A stretch of DNA of 64,000 nt from Candidatus Enterococcus myersii (GTDB taxonomy: Bacteria > Bacillota > Bacilli > Lactobacillales > Enterococcaceae): contig NZ_JAFLVT010000008.1 in assembly GCF_017316025.1 (NCBI RefSeq), positions 62,001 through 126,000 of the forward strand, written 5' to 3'. Each line of letters starts with the position of its first letter. Position 1 is the stretch's first letter. The notes beneath the pieces were generated by a model. It saw nothing but the letters and a program-made list of their open reading frames with translations. It was not told where the DNA came from and made no database searches. Of the stretch, positions 17,237-26,431 are shown in pieces. A program made the position numbers and the translations under genes.

Positions 17237-18366
17237 ATGGAAATTATTTACGAATGCTGTGCTGGATTAGATATTCATCAAAACAATGTTGTTGCTTGTA
17301 TTTTACAAGGGCCGCTTACTTCTACCAGACCAAAAAAACATCTACAAAAATTTGATACGACCACCAAAGGATTATTAGCCCTGCATGAATGGCTAACGGA
17401 TTTTAATTGTGAAATTGTCGCTATGGAAAGTACAGGTATTTATTGGAAACCGATTTGGCACATTCTTCAAGGGAATTTCAACTTAATTCTGGCTAATCCG
17501 TATAAAATTAAAAATATTCCTGGTCAAAAAACGGATAAAAAAGATGCAAGTTGGATCGCTAAATTGCTGCGAGTAGATTTGATTCCTAAAAGTTTTGTTC
17601 CAGAGGAACCCATACAAGATTTGCGTGAACTAACACGGCTAAGAAAAATGTGGATCGAATCTAGAAATCGGGAAAAGAATCGTGCACACAAAGTTTTGCA
17701 GACTGCCGGTATTAAAATAACTTCCTACATGACAGATGTATTCGGATTGTCTGGAAGAAATTTATTAAATCTACTGATTAATGAGGAAGATATTACTGCG
17801 GAAAAAGTTGAAGCGGTTGTTTACACTTCTTTAAAATTTAAAGTGCCGGAACTACTGGAAGGACTTACTGGCTTTTTCAGAAATCATCACAAGTTTTTAT
17901 TGGCGCAAATTTTAGATGTTATTGATATGTATAACAGTAAGATTGATGAATTAGAAACCAAAATAGCTGAATATTTACTTCCTTACCAACAACAGGTTGA
18001 CAATTTATTAACGATCCCAGGAATTAGTATGGATTCAGCTGCTGTAATTATCTCTGAGTTTGGATCAATATGAATCAGTTTTCTTCTGCAGAAAGATTAG
18101 CCTCATGGGTTGGCCTTTGTCCTGGAAACAACGAAAGCGCTGGGAAAAGACGCTCTACGAGAATTTCAAAGGGAAATACTTATGCAAAGAGGATTTTATG
18201 CCAATGTGCCTATTCAGCTTGTAAATCTAAACATCAGAGATTCAAAAATTATTATCAAAGAATCTGTAGAAATCGAGGCTGTAAGCGTGCAACAGTGGCA
18301 GTTGCGCATCTTATTACCAGAATGATTTACTATATGCTTATGAGAAATGAAGTCTATCACGAATAG
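17237..18366 (+). pseudogene. IS110-family transposase, frameshifted
   Basis: The first frame (17237-18073, 278 residues) has the RuvC-like DEDD domain: CCAGLDIHQNNVVACIL, AIVAMESTGIYW-type segment and KTDKKDASWIAKLL. It stops after ISEFGSI. The second frame (18070-18366, 98 residues) carries the rest of the C-terminal transposase domain, including GLCPGNNESAGKRRS with the likely catalytic serine. The two overlap by ATGA at 18070-18073; a small deletion there explains the split, since in relatives the domain is continuous. Coupled reinitiation could give two halves, but activity is unlikely. Confidence 0.85.
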
Positions 18367-18481
18367 GAACTATTGCTCTTTGAAAATTTTAGACTCTAAT
18401 TTTTTACAGGGAGGGTAGTTTTTTTTCGTTTTTTTCTTATTTATTTCATACATAAGTGCGGTGAAGCTTTCGTATAAAAAT

Positions 18482-19968
18482 GGTGTTGTTTTGATCAAAT
18501 CACACTTTAGGAAATGCTTTGGCATTTCCTTTTTTGCGTTATTAAATGATTTCACAGATATTTTGTTGGATGAGGATTCGTAGTCTCAGGTGACGAAAAG
18601 TCCGAAATCCAAATGCTATTCTTTTGATTACTTTGATGAGGTTATTCTTTCCTTCTAGCTTTCCATTTGAATAAGGGTATTTTAGAGAGTTTATGATAGC
18701 TTCTTGGTGCTTTTTCAGATAGCTAAGGGCTTTTTTAAACCCATCATTCAAGGAATGTGGTAATGATTCAATCAAGTCAAAAAACTCGGTGAAATCTTTT
18801 GCATCAAAAGCAGCCAACAGTTCTTGATAGACCTCATAGCTTTGCCGTAGTTGGTCGTCTATAGAAAGCAGGTAATCTAACACCTCAGATTCTGTTAAGT
18901 ATCTTCTTTGAAAGAGAGGAAACTGCTTGAAGGAGGTGTAGTTTATCTTTGAATTTTTCTTCAAAATTGTTCGCCAATACTTTTTCAACTTTCGGTAGTC
19001 TTTTTGAGCTTGTGGATCGCTTTTCTTCAGCTGATTCATTGCCTGAATCCGTTGTTTATTAAAGGCGCGTGTCATTTGTTGGATGATATGAAATCGATCA
19101 ATGGAGATTCGGGCGTTTGGAAAGACTTCTTTGGTCATCGCATCGTAAGAGGCGTTCATATCCATTACAATATGTGTGACCTGTTTTCTTGCTTTTAAGG
19201 TAAATCGCTGAAAGTATGCTCGTAATTTAAAGTTTCGTCGATCATCTAGGATATCAAAGATTTTACCAGTATCTGCATCACTGACAATAAAGCACATCGC
19301 TCCTTCACAATCGCTAGTCCCTTTAAATTCATCAATCAGAAGATGCTTAGGAAGGTAAGTTAGCTTTTTACGAGGCTCTTCAAAGAAACTATCTAAGACC
19401 CGCTCAACGGTTTTTGTGGAAACGAAGTATCGTTTGGCGATATCTTGCATTGAAATCTTTTTCTTCAAATCCACAGCTATCGCAAATTTTAAAGCTTGTG
19501 AGATGTAACAATTCTCCGCTACATAATAGGTTTTGGCAGAAAACGTATGGTGACACTGGGTACAACGAAAACGCTGTTTATATAGATGAAGGTAAGTGGG
19601 TACTTCTTGATAAGGAATCAATTGGATCCAACTATCTTGGTAGGCATGACGAATAATTGAATCAAAGCCACAATATTCACAACGATTCGCTTCTCCAGTT
19701 AATAAGCCGGTAAATACATTGGCCATCCGGCCATGAACAATCTCTTTACTAATCGCGTCTTTAGAGAAAGTAATGTGAGAATCCTTGATATTCAGGATTT
19801 GTTTGATTGATTTACTTGTATTTTCATCAGTACATTTGATATTCTTAACTATGGACATTTGGTTATCCTCCTATGATTGGGTTTGGCGATTTAATTATAG
19901 GGCAACCAAATGTCTTTTTGTTATAAAAAAATATTTGGTGTCCTTACTCGGTTGAGAGTAACAACACC
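18482..19968. mobile_element. ISL3-family insertion sequence (ends tentative)
   Basis: The inward-reading ends share GGTGTTGTT (18482-18490 and, as AACAACACC, 19960-19968) and lie 60-110 bases outside the transposase gene; a length of 1487 bp fits the family. The flanking octamers do not match, so no target duplication supports these ends. ATATTTGGTGT and ACACCAAATAT also form an inverted repeat around 19931-19973. Confidence 0.55.
18542..19858 (-). CDS. tnp: ISL3-family transposase
   Basis: 438 residues with the ISL3 layout: an N-terminal zinc finger with cysteine pairs (RCEYCGF and RCTQCHHTF), a helix-turn-helix (SMQDIAKRYFVSTKTVERVL) and a DDE domain with LLIDEFKGT, VMDMNASYDAM and the C-terminal YSNGKLEGKNNLIKVIKR. 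The frame is intact and a GGAGGAT site precedes the start, so it could be active. It lies in opposite orientation to the surrounding genes and interrupts the cluster between the DUF2871 and DUF2177 genes. Confidence 0.92.
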   Translation of the reverse strand: MSIVKNIKCTDENTSKSIKQILNIKDSHITFSKDAISKEIVHGRMANVFTGLLTGEANRCEYCGFDSIIRHAYQDSWIQLIPYQEVPTYLHLYKQRFRCTQCHHTFSAKTYYVAENCYISQALKFAIAVDLKKKISMQDIAKRYFVSTKTVERVLDSFFEEPRKKLTYLPKHLLIDEFKGTSDCEGAMCFIVSDADTGKIFDILDDRRNFKLRAYFQRFTLKARKQVTHIVMDMNASYDAMTKEVFPNARISIDRFHIIQQMTRAFNKQRIQAMNQLKKSDPQAQKDYRKLKKYWRTILKKNSKINYTSFKQFPLFQRRYLTESEVLDYLLSIDDQLRQSYEVYQELLAAFDAKDFTEFFDLIESLPHSLNDGFKKALSYLKKHQEAIINSLKYPYSNGKLEGKNNLIKVIKRIAFGFRTFRHLRLRILIQQNICEII

Positions 19969-20073
19969 AAATATCATAGAACCTAAAAAGTAACGTGTTA
20001 TTTAATTAGTAGAAAAAAGCGCTTGAATTTGAGCGAAAATCTAGGCATGAAAATGGAAATATGCTACACTTTG

Positions 20074-20089
20074 CTTATCAAGTGATAAG
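20074..20089 (+). promoter_or_regulatory. operator-like palindrome before the DUF2177 gene
   Basis: CTTATCA-AG-TGATAAG is a perfect 7-bp inverted repeat, 12 bases before the ATG and overlapping the end of the likely promoter region. The regulator is not known. Confidence 0.5.
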
Positions 20090-20101
20090 GGGGAGAAAGG
20101 C

Positions 20102-20509
20102 ATGTCACAATTTTTCAAATTATTTTTAACAAGTGCGATTGTCTTTTTGATTTTTGACTTATTTTGGTTGTTGGTGGTATCGAAAAAAATGTATCAACAT
20201 TTTATTGGACAACTAATGGGAGAAGTAAAATTGGCTCCAGCAGTGATTTTTTATGTGCTTTATGTGATAGGTGTTGTCTTTTTCGTATTATTACCAGGAG
20301 TCGAAAAACAGAGTATTCTTTATACAATCGGTGCGGGAGCATTATTTGGGTTGATTTGTTACGCAACGTACGATTTGACAAATTTAGCCACGCTTAAAGA
20401 TTGGCCAGTGAAGATGACGATTATCGACCTTGCTTGGGGGACTGGTGTAACCGCTGTGACTTCGGCAATTGTTTATATGATCCAAGCGAATTTTTTTAAG
20501 GGAATGTGA
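20102..20509 (+). CDS. DUF2177 membrane protein
   Basis: 135 residues with four hydrophobic segments and the features of DUF2177 proteins (IFDLFWLLVVSKKMY near the start, YATYDLTNLATLKDWP and DLAWGTGVTA near the end). DUF2177 genes are often found near photolyase, DUF1295 and fatty-acid modification genes in light-responsive clusters of other bacteria, which matches the neighbours here. Function not established. It overlaps the next gene's upstream region, with AAGGGA just before its own stop serving that gene. Confidence 0.82.
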   Translation: MSQFFKLFLTSAIVFLIFDLFWLLVVSKKMYQHFIGQLMGEVKLAPAVIFYVLYVIGVVFFVLLPGVEKQSILYTIGAGALFGLICYATYDLTNLATLKDWPVKMTIIDLAWGTGVTAVTSAIVYMIQANFFKGM

Positions 20510-20514
20510 ATGAA

Positions 20515-22296
20515 ATGAAAGAATCAGAAGGAACCAAGTTACTCGAAGGTTTTTTGAATGGGGCTAAAGAAGTTGTCAATCAAAAACAAGAATTGAATCG
20601 AATCAATGTATTTCCTGTAGCTGATGGAGATACTGGGAGTAACTTGGCTGCTTTGATGCAAACGATCTTAGACCAAGTTTCCATACAAACAAACAGCATC
20701 AAAGATGGATTGAACCAATTATCAGAAGCGGCAATGATGGGTGCTAGAGGAAATTCGGGTATGATCTTTGCTCAATATTTTTATGGGTTAAGTACTAGCT
20801 ATGATGATGCACTCGTAGCAGAAAAAGCACTTGTTTATGCAGCACAAGAAGCGTCAAAAAAAGCATATCAAGCTGTCTTGGAACCAAAAGAAGGTACGAT
20901 TTTATCAGTTATGCATGTGTGGTCAGAACATCTCGTTGAGCAGATCGAACACGGAAATACCCTGATTGAGGCGTTGACGGTTGCAAAAAGACAGACTAAA
21001 GCAGCGTTGGAACAGACACAGTTCCAAATGGCTGTACTGAAAAAGAATAAATTAGTCGATGCAGGTGCAAAAGGATTTTATTATTTTATTGCCGGTCTAA
21101 CCGAATATTTTTGTAATGGGGATGTCTCTCACTATGAAAAGATGCAAGTAGATCAACAGGAAGCAATCGAAGAACATTTTCTAAGCGAGGCACCTAGATA
21201 TCGTTATTGTTCAGAATTTTTAGTCAAACAGTTGACGATAGAATTTGACACATTTAAAGCACAACTGGCACACTATGGTGATTCTTTGGTTTTGATTGGT
21301 GATCAAACACAAGTAAAGATACATATCCACACTAGTGAACCTGCACGATTGATGTCTTATTTAGTATCTAATGGTCAAGTGACGTATCAAAAAGTCGACG
21401 ATATGCAATTGCAATATCAAATTGGACAAAACGCAAAAGCAAAAATTGCGATTGTAACCGATTCGATCGCAGACTTACCAAAAGATTTTAGCTTGGAACA
21501 TCAAGTACATGTGTTACCGATGAATCTTTTACTAGATGAAGAAACATTTTTAGACAAATTGACTATCGAACCAGATTATTTACAGCAACGACTAAAAATA
21601 GCTAAAAGTATGAGTACTGCGCAACCGAATATAAAAACGGTCGATACCTTGCTTTCGTTTTTAGAAGGGAAATATGATCATGTGTTGGTTATCAGTGTAG
21701 CGGCTAAATTAAGTGGAACGTATCAATTGATCACCCAACGCATAAAAGAAAAACAGCTCTCTTCTAACTGGATTCAAGTAATCGATTCGAAGCTCAATTC
21801 GATTGCCCAAGGATTACTTGTCAAACGAGCCGTAGAGTTAGTTGAGGCAGATAAATCATTTGAAACAGTCGTGAATGAATTGCAGTCCTTGCGTGAACGT
21901 ATTTTTATATATGTAGCAGTAGCGGATTTAGATCCGATGATTCAATCTGGCAGAATTCCCCAATTCTTAGGAAAAATCGCTCAAAAAGCCTCTGTTCATC
22001 CAATCGTCAGTCTAAATGAAGAAGGCGATGGCAAGTTGATTGGCGCTTCTTTGAGTCAAAAACAAAGTTTGAAAAAAATCACAAAAAAGGTCAGCGGATT
22101 TGCTAACAAACAGCGTTTAGAAGCAGTTTATGTCACACATGTGTTTAATGAACAAGCAGCACTTGATTGGAAAACGAGCTTAAACGCACGAGCGATACCA
22201 GTCGATGCGATCGTAGAAAGCTCAGCAGCGATTGCGATCAGTGCGGGACAATCAAGTTTAGCGATTGCCGGGGTATTAAAGGAGGAAGAAAAATGA
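20515..22296 (+). CDS. DhaL (FakA-type)-DegV (FakB-type) fusion, probable one-chain fatty-acid kinase
   Basis: 593 residues. Residues ~1-205 form a DhaL/DAK2 ATP-binding domain with the motif [17 protein letters not shown] and [13 protein letters not shown] linker (~205-310) ends with [13 protein letters not shown]. Residues ~315-590 form a DegV domain, with [11 protein letters not shown] at its start and [14 protein letters not shown] and IDSKLNS. In Firmicutes fatty-acid kinases, FakA (DhaL) provides ATP binding and FakB (DegV) holds the fatty acid; here both halves are one protein. It would phosphorylate fatty acids at the membrane; the substrate is unknown. Start ATG 20515 is set by AAGGGA at 20499-20504. 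It overlaps the following DUF1295 gene by ATGA. Confidence 0.85.
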   Translation: MKESEGTKLLEGFLNGAKEVVNQKQELNRINVFPVADGDTGSNLAALMQTILDQVSIQTNSIKDGLNQLSEAAMMGARGNSGMIFAQYFYGLSTSYDDALVAEKALVYAAQEASKKAYQAVLEPKEGTILSVMHVWSEHLVEQIEHGNTLIEALTVAKRQTKAALEQTQFQMAVLKKNKLVDAGAKGFYYFIAGLTEYFCNGDVSHYEKMQVDQQEAIEEHFLSEAPRYRYCSEFLVKQLTIEFDTFKAQLAHYGDSLVLIGDQTQVKIHIHTSEPARLMSYLVSNGQVTYQKVDDMQLQYQIGQNAKAKIAIVTDSIADLPKDFSLEHQVHVLPMNLLLDEETFLDKLTIEPDYLQQRLKIAKSMSTAQPNIKTVDTLLSFLEGKYDHVLVISVAAKLSGTYQLITQRIKEKQLSSNWIQVIDSKLNSIAQGLLVKRAVELVEADKSFETVVNELQSLRERIFIYVAVADLDPMIQSGRIPQFLGKIAQKASVHPIVSLNEEGDGKLIGASLSQKQSLKKITKKVSGFANKQRLEAVYVTHVFNEQAALDWKTSLNARAIPVDAIVESSAAIAISAGQSSLAIAGVLKEEEK

Positions 22297-23066
22297 TGTA
22301 TGGGATTGTTGCATTTGCATTACTCATCTATTTTATTTGTTGGTTTATTATTTCAAAAGGTAAACGCAAGTATTCGTTAGTCGATATTGCTTGGGGTGGG
22401 GGGTTCGTTGTAGTAGCCTGGGTCGGTTTGATTGCTACAGATTTGATTACATTACAACAATTAGCCATTTTAGTACTCGTGACATTATGGGGTGGAAGAT
22501 TATTTACCCATCTTGCTCGTCGCAATTGGAACAAGCCAGAAGACTATCGCTATGTGAACATGCGTAAACGCTGGGGGACAAAATATGTCGATATCAAAGC
22601 GTTCTTAAATGTATTCGTCTTGCAAGGCGTATTATTATTTATTATTGCGCTACCGATCACGTATACATTTGCTAACCCAAATGAATCCATGATGTGGTGG
22701 CAATGGCTTGGCGTTTTGATTTGGTTGATTGGCTTTATTTTTGAAGTTGGCGGCGATCGTCAATTAGAACAGTTCAAAAAAAATCCACAGAATAAAGGCA
22801 AATTACTAACAAGTGGTTTTTGGTCGGTAACACGTCATCCAAATTACTTTGGTGAAGCCGTTTGTTGGTGGGGTGTATTTTTAGTTGCGCTGACAAGTTG
22901 GTCGACATTATGGCTGATTTTAAGTCCAATCTGTATTACATTGTTGTTATTATTTGTTTCAGGAGTTCCATTATTAGAAAAGAAATACCACTATCGTCAA
23001 GACTTTAAAGAATATGCAGCACATACTGCAAAATTCTTTCCAATTATTGGGAAAAAAGGGCTATAA
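22293..23066 (+). CDS. DUF1295 steroid-5-alpha-reductase-like membrane protein
   Basis: 257 residues, with about six membrane helices, related to the C-terminal part of steroid 5-alpha reductases and isoprenylcysteine methyltransferases. The diagnostic motif [15 protein letters not shown] lies near residue 195, after [16 protein letters not shown] 22293 overlaps the stop of the kinase gene and has AAGGAGG at 22279-22285, so the two are translationally coupled. Related proteins take part in modifying or saturating lipid chains; with the fatty-acid kinase fusion upstream this suggests a lipid-modifying pair. This role is inferred. Confidence 0.82.
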   Translation: MMYGIVAFALLIYFICWFIISKGKRKYSLVDIAWGGGFVVVAWVGLIATDLITLQQLAILVLVTLWGGRLFTHLARRNWNKPEDYRYVNMRKRWGTKYVDIKAFLNVFVLQGVLLFIIALPITYTFANPNESMMWWQWLGVLIWLIGFIFEVGGDRQLEQFKKNPQNKGKLLTSGFWSVTRHPNYFGEAVCWWGVFLVALTSWSTLWLILSPICITLLLLFVSGVPLLEKKYHYRQDFKEYAAHTAKFFPIIGKKGL

Positions 23067-23085
23067 GTTTAGCCTTTTTTTTCTA
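23050..23085 (+). terminator. terminator after the DUF1295 gene
   Basis: AAAAAGGGCTA / TAGCCTTTTTTT stem around TAAGTT, overlapping the end of the gene. Confidence 0.75.
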
Positions 23086-23104
23086 CCAAAAAGGGGGAAA
23101 ATCG

Positions 23105-24172
23105 ATGTTTTTAGCATTAAATGAAATCAAACATTCTAAATTACGTTACACATTAGTCATTGGTGTGATGTTTTTAATTGCCTATCTGGTCTTTTTTTTG
23201 ACAGGATTAGCTTACGGATTAGCCCAAGAAAATCGAATGGGAATCGATAAATGGCAAGCAGATAATATTTTATTATCCAGTGAAGCCAATGATAATTTGA
23301 ATATGTCGATGATCGATCCTAAAGATTTTGATAAGGTTGATGTCAAAGACAAGGCTGAATTGTCACAACTTTCTGGTATCGTCTATCGTGAAGGGGATAA
23401 ATCAGAAAAAGAAAATGTCAGTTTCTTTGGAATCAATCCAGATCAGTTTATTACTCCAGAAGTTACAGAAGGAAAATTATTTACAAAAGATAATGAGGTC
23501 GTTGCCGATGAAAGTTTAAAAATCAATGCAGGGTATAAAATCGGCGATACGATCATCTTAGCAACAAATGAAGAAGAATTAACTATCACAGGATTTACAA
23601 AAAATGCAAAATTTAATGTGGCACCAATCCTGTACACAACGCTAGATACGGTCCACAAACTAAAATACGGTGAACGTGCGCAAATGCAACCGATGAAATT
23701 AAATGCCATTGTGACAAAAGGGAAACTAACGGATGTACCAAATAGTTTACAACGTTTAACGATTTCAACATTTATCAATAAACTTCCGGGATATAATGCC
23801 CAAGTGTTGACTTTTGGTTTTATGATCGGCTTTTTAGTCGTCATCGCTGCAGTAGTTATTGGGATCTTCATCTATGTTTTAACGATGCAAAAAACGGCGA
23901 TTTTTGGTGTGATGAAAGCCCAAGGAATCTCTAGTAGTTACATTGCCCGCTCTGTTATTGCCCAAACGTTCTTTTTAGCGGTTGTGGGTGTTGGGATCGG
24001 GTTGCTTGCTACGATCGGCTCAGGACTTGTATTGCCAGAAGCGGTACCGTTTCAAAGTAATGCGTTATTTTTTGCCGCAGTCAGTATTATGATGGTTGTC
24101 GTTGCAATCATTGGAGCCTTTTTCTCAGTTCGTACTATTGTCAAAATCGATCCATTAAAAGCCATTAGTTAG
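23105..24172 (+). CDS. second HrtB-type ABC permease
   Basis: 355 residues, same length and topology as the permease at 14767-15834 and clearly a paralogue (shared MFLALNEIxHSKLRY start and almost identical C-terminal three-helix part). The extracellular domain between residues ~50 and 230 has diverged more than the membrane part, so the two copies may prefer different ligands. AAGGGGG precedes the ATG. No TetR-type palindrome is seen before it, and it follows a terminator by 20 bases. Confidence 0.83.
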   Translation: MFLALNEIKHSKLRYTLVIGVMFLIAYLVFFLTGLAYGLAQENRMGIDKWQADNILLSSEANDNLNMSMIDPKDFDKVDVKDKAELSQLSGIVYREGDKSEKENVSFFGINPDQFITPEVTEGKLFTKDNEVVADESLKINAGYKIGDTIILATNEEELTITGFTKNAKFNVAPILYTTLDTVHKLKYGERAQMQPMKLNAIVTKGKLTDVPNSLQRLTISTFINKLPGYNAQVLTFGFMIGFLVVIAAVVIGIFIYVLTMQKTAIFGVMKAQGISSSYIARSVIAQTFFLAVVGVGIGLLATIGSGLVLPEAVPFQSNALFFAAVSIMMVVVAIIGAFFSVRTIVKIDPLKAIS

Positions 24173-24183
24173 GAGGAAAATAG

Positions 24184-24834
24184 ATGAGCGCGATAGAAAT
24201 GAAACACGTGACCAAGCAATTTCAGGATGGTGATGAGACGATTCATGCGTTAAAAGAAACGAATTTTTCAGTAGATAAAGGAGAATTTGTAGCTATTATT
24301 GGACCATCGGGATCTGGAAAAAGTACATTTTTAACCATTATCGGAGGCTTACAGAGTCCAACTTCAGGTGAAGTTTTGATCAACGGCCAACCATTTAGTC
24401 AGAAAAAAGAAAAACAACGAGCGGCTTTACGTTTTAAAGAAATCGGCTTTATTTTACAAGCATCAAATTTTGTTCCATTTTTGACCGTCAAAGATCAATT
24501 GAAATTAGTCGATAAAGTCACGAAACAAAAAGCACGGTCAGTTGGAACAGAATTATTTACCCAACTAGGCGTCGAAAAATTAGTTTCAAAATATCCAGAA
24601 GAGCTTTCAGGAGGAGAACGTCAACGAATCGCTATCATCCGTGCTTTATATCATGATCCTACGATTATTTTAGCTGATGAGCCCTTTGCAAGTTTAGATA
24701 CGGAAAAAGCCTATGAAGTGGTCAAAATTTTAGCAAAAGAAACGAAAGAAAAACAAAAAGCGACGATCATGGTCACGCATGACCTCCGTTTAGTCGACTA
24801 TTGTGATAAAGTATATATAATGAAAGATGGATAG
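24184..24834 (+). CDS. second HrtA-type ATPase, C-terminally shortened
   Basis: 216 residues with intact GPSGSGKS, LSGGERQR and ILADEPFASLD motifs; compared with the copy at 15847 it ends at YIMKDG and lacks the last 13 residues. The stop is 5 bases before the end of a gene on the opposite strand, where an unrelated module begins, so the tail was probably lost at a junction. All catalytic elements remain, so it may still work. Confidence 0.8.
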   Translation: MSAIEMKHVTKQFQDGDETIHALKETNFSVDKGEFVAIIGPSGSGKSTFLTIIGGLQSPTSGEVLINGQPFSQKKEKQRAALRFKEIGFILQASNFVPFLTVKDQLKLVDKVTKQKARSVGTELFTQLGVEKLVSKYPEELSGGERQRIAIIRALYHDPTIILADEPFASLDTEKAYEVVKILAKETKEKQKATIMVTHDLRLVDYCDKVYIMKDG

Positions 24835-24838
24835 CTTT

Positions 24839-25131
24839 TTAGTTATTAATAATAAATTTATTATCGTTAGAAGTTTCATCTTTAGAAAAGTTTGGATCAA
24901 TTTTTCGTCTAATAATCTTTGCTTTTCCGGTACCAACAACCTTTCCGTCTTTAACAGTCTTCATTGTTAACTCATCTTGAAAAAATGAACTATTAGGAGA
25001 ATTATTCGAGGACCGCTTCGTATCATCCATGGAAAGATTCTTCTTTAAAGTAGTTTGATTGTAGATTATGCTTAAAGACAAAATTAGGGAGACGGTAAGA
25101 ATAGAAAAAACAGTTGCTTTCTTTTTTTCAT
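24839..25131 (-). pseudogene. small secreted/membrane protein with frameshift in a poly-A start tract
   Basis: A well-placed AGGGGG and ATG (25131) open a frame with ATG followed by seven A that stops after 15 codons; the long frame (KKATVFSILTVSLILSLSI ... RRKIDPNFSKDE) is reached only with eight A. The full product would be ~97 residues with one N-terminal membrane segment or signal anchor and an exposed polar tail. Either a base was lost, or slippage on the A run gives low or switchable expression. It follows two other small secreted proteins on the same strand. Confidence 0.6.
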
Positions 25132-25143
25132 AGTAGGTACCCC

Positions 25144-25613
25144 CTATTTCATTGGCGTGGATAATAGAGCTGAAGATTGCTTGTACATTGTGCCTGAGTA
25201 GTATCCAGTGTTTCGATATTGTTTGTAAATTTTCAATCTTCCTGCATAATGATCGTAAATCCATTTTCCTTTAAGTCCGTCGTAGTAGTTTTTTACGTCA
25301 GCTGTTACATTGATATAGGTAGGCATTGGTTTTAGTGGATCTGCTCCCCAGTCAATATAAGTATACGAACTTACATAGTATGATGAGGGATTAGATCGTA
25401 ATCTAGAATCTGGTTCTGGTAGTAAAGTATTATCAATCAAAGTGTCACTGTTACTCTGATTTTATCTGGTGAATCCGTTGATCCGTTAGAATCAACAGTA
25501 AAATTACCAGTTAGACCTGAAATATCTGAATTTTCAGCAGCAGAGGCTACAATTTGTCCAGTCCCGCAGAGAAGACAAGTCATAGCTAAAATACCAATAA
25601 TTACTTTTTTCAT
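25144..25613 (-). pseudogene. secreted protein, frameshifted
   Basis: The frame from ATG 25613 gives a signal peptide (MKKVIIGILAMTCLLCGTGQ, cleavage likely after VASA) and 58 residues before stop TGA at 25437-25439. A second frame, overlapping by a few bases and shifted by -1, continues to 25144 with a Tyr-rich domain (SSYYVSSYTYIDWG, YYDGLKGKWIYDHYAG). Joined, they would make a ~155-residue exported protein similar in plan to the next gene upstream. I recognise no family. Most likely an indel, since no typical -1 slippery heptamer is seen. Confidence 0.6.
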
Positions 25614-25728
25614 GACAAAATACTTTCAGAATGTTTTTGCTATTTGAAATTTTGCTATAATTTTTTGTGGTCAATTTCACTAGATAGTACTAGAAACTTC
25701 ATGTTAAACTTTTAAAATCTTGTATATT

Positions 25729-26175
25729 TTATCGTATTCTTGGAATCTTACCAGCATAATGGCAATTATATCCGCCGTGAGTCCCTCCGCTTTGAACAGA
25801 TTTTAATGGAATATTTCCTGCATATAACCATATCTTACCAGACATATTTTTTGAAACCTCACGATATACTTGGGATGGGTAATTCGAAGTGTAGTACGTG
25901 ATAGTAGTAGAGGTTGATAAATAATATCCTCCAACTGCTCTCGTAAGATTTCCGTCAGGTTGTTCGATAATTTGATTGACTACAAAGTCGACACCTTCAG
26001 TACCAACATAATCTTTCAATACTAGGAAGCTTCCATCAGATAATTCAATTCTTGTATCTGTAGAACTAGCTGAATCACTTTCTTCTGTCGCAGCAGAAAC
26101 AATTAGCGGGGTGTAAATCCCACTACCAACGAATAAGCTCAAAGCAAGTACTGAACCAAACATAATTTTTTTCAT
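25729..26175 (-). CDS. secreted protein, 148 residues
   Basis: Clear signal peptide (MKKIMFGSVLALSLFVGSGI, probable cleavage after IVSA), then an acidic region and a Tyr/Ser/Thr-rich, beta-type domain (TTITYYTSNYPSQVY, MSGKIWLYAGNIPL) ending GGTHGGYNCHYAGK. One cysteine only. It resembles small exported bacteriocin-like or surface proteins, but I cannot place it in a family. It shares strand and style with the broken gene at 25144-25613, and an XRE regulator with a membrane anchor lies upstream on the same strand. Confidence 0.7.
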   Translation of the reverse strand: MKKIMFGSVLALSLFVGSGIYTPLIVSAATEESDSASSTDTRIELSDGSFLVLKDYVGTEGVDFVVNQIIEQPDGNLTRAVGGYYLSTSTTITYYTSNYPSQVYREVSKNMSGKIWLYAGNIPLKSVQSGGTHGGYNCHYAGKIPRIR

Positions 26176-26289
26176 AGCAATTCTCCATTCATTTAAGAGG
26201 ACTCAATGCTAATACTGCGTGAGTAACTTAGCAACTTTTTGCTTGATATGTTTTGTAACTAAGGCTGATTTTATTCTGCTACATACTGT

Positions 26290-26315
26290 AGCAACCTTGA
26301 TATAGCAAGGTTGCT
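26290..26315. other. hairpin between the regulator and the secreted-protein gene
   Basis: AGCAACCTTG (26290-26299) pairs perfectly with CAAGGTTGCT (26306-26315). On the minus strand it lies after the XRE gene; without a long T run it could be an attenuator or weak terminator. The 26176-26431 gap holds no other clear feature. Confidence 0.6.
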
Positions 26316-26431
26316 TAGTCGATACTCCAAATCTTATTTTGTTCAAAATCATCGAATGTTTTGTTTGGCGAACCAAACTCTCCATTAACAACCACTATAT
26401 TTTTCAATCTGTTTAGCTCATTATTGCTGTG

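Noticed and set aside
18110-18325. 71-residue frame within the IS110 C-terminal part
   Set aside because: It is an alternative frame over the transposase C-terminus, whose own frame has the recognisable conserved residues.
18482-19968. Target-site duplication for the ISL3 element
   Set aside because: The octamers next to the proposed ends do not match, so the ends stay tentative.
22167-22292. Long N-terminal extension of the DUF1295 gene
   Set aside because: The extension overlaps the DhaL-DegV gene in another frame; ATG 22293 has a strong ribosome binding site and fits the family.
12361-24834. Idea that the photolyase cluster is native chromosome between two separate elements
   Set aside because: It lies between two orphan rpsI ends with no complete rpsI; if these are tandem att sites the cluster is inside element A. 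A chromosomal rearrangement is not fully excluded.
25430-25445. CTTTGA at the frame break, resembling the programmed frameshift site of prfB
   Set aside because: A +1 shift there runs straight into another stop; the continuing frame needs -1, so a simple indel is more likely.
26209-26391. 60-residue minus-strand frame between the XRE gene and the secreted-protein gene
   Set aside because: No ribosome binding site and the frame runs through a hairpin; looks like chance.
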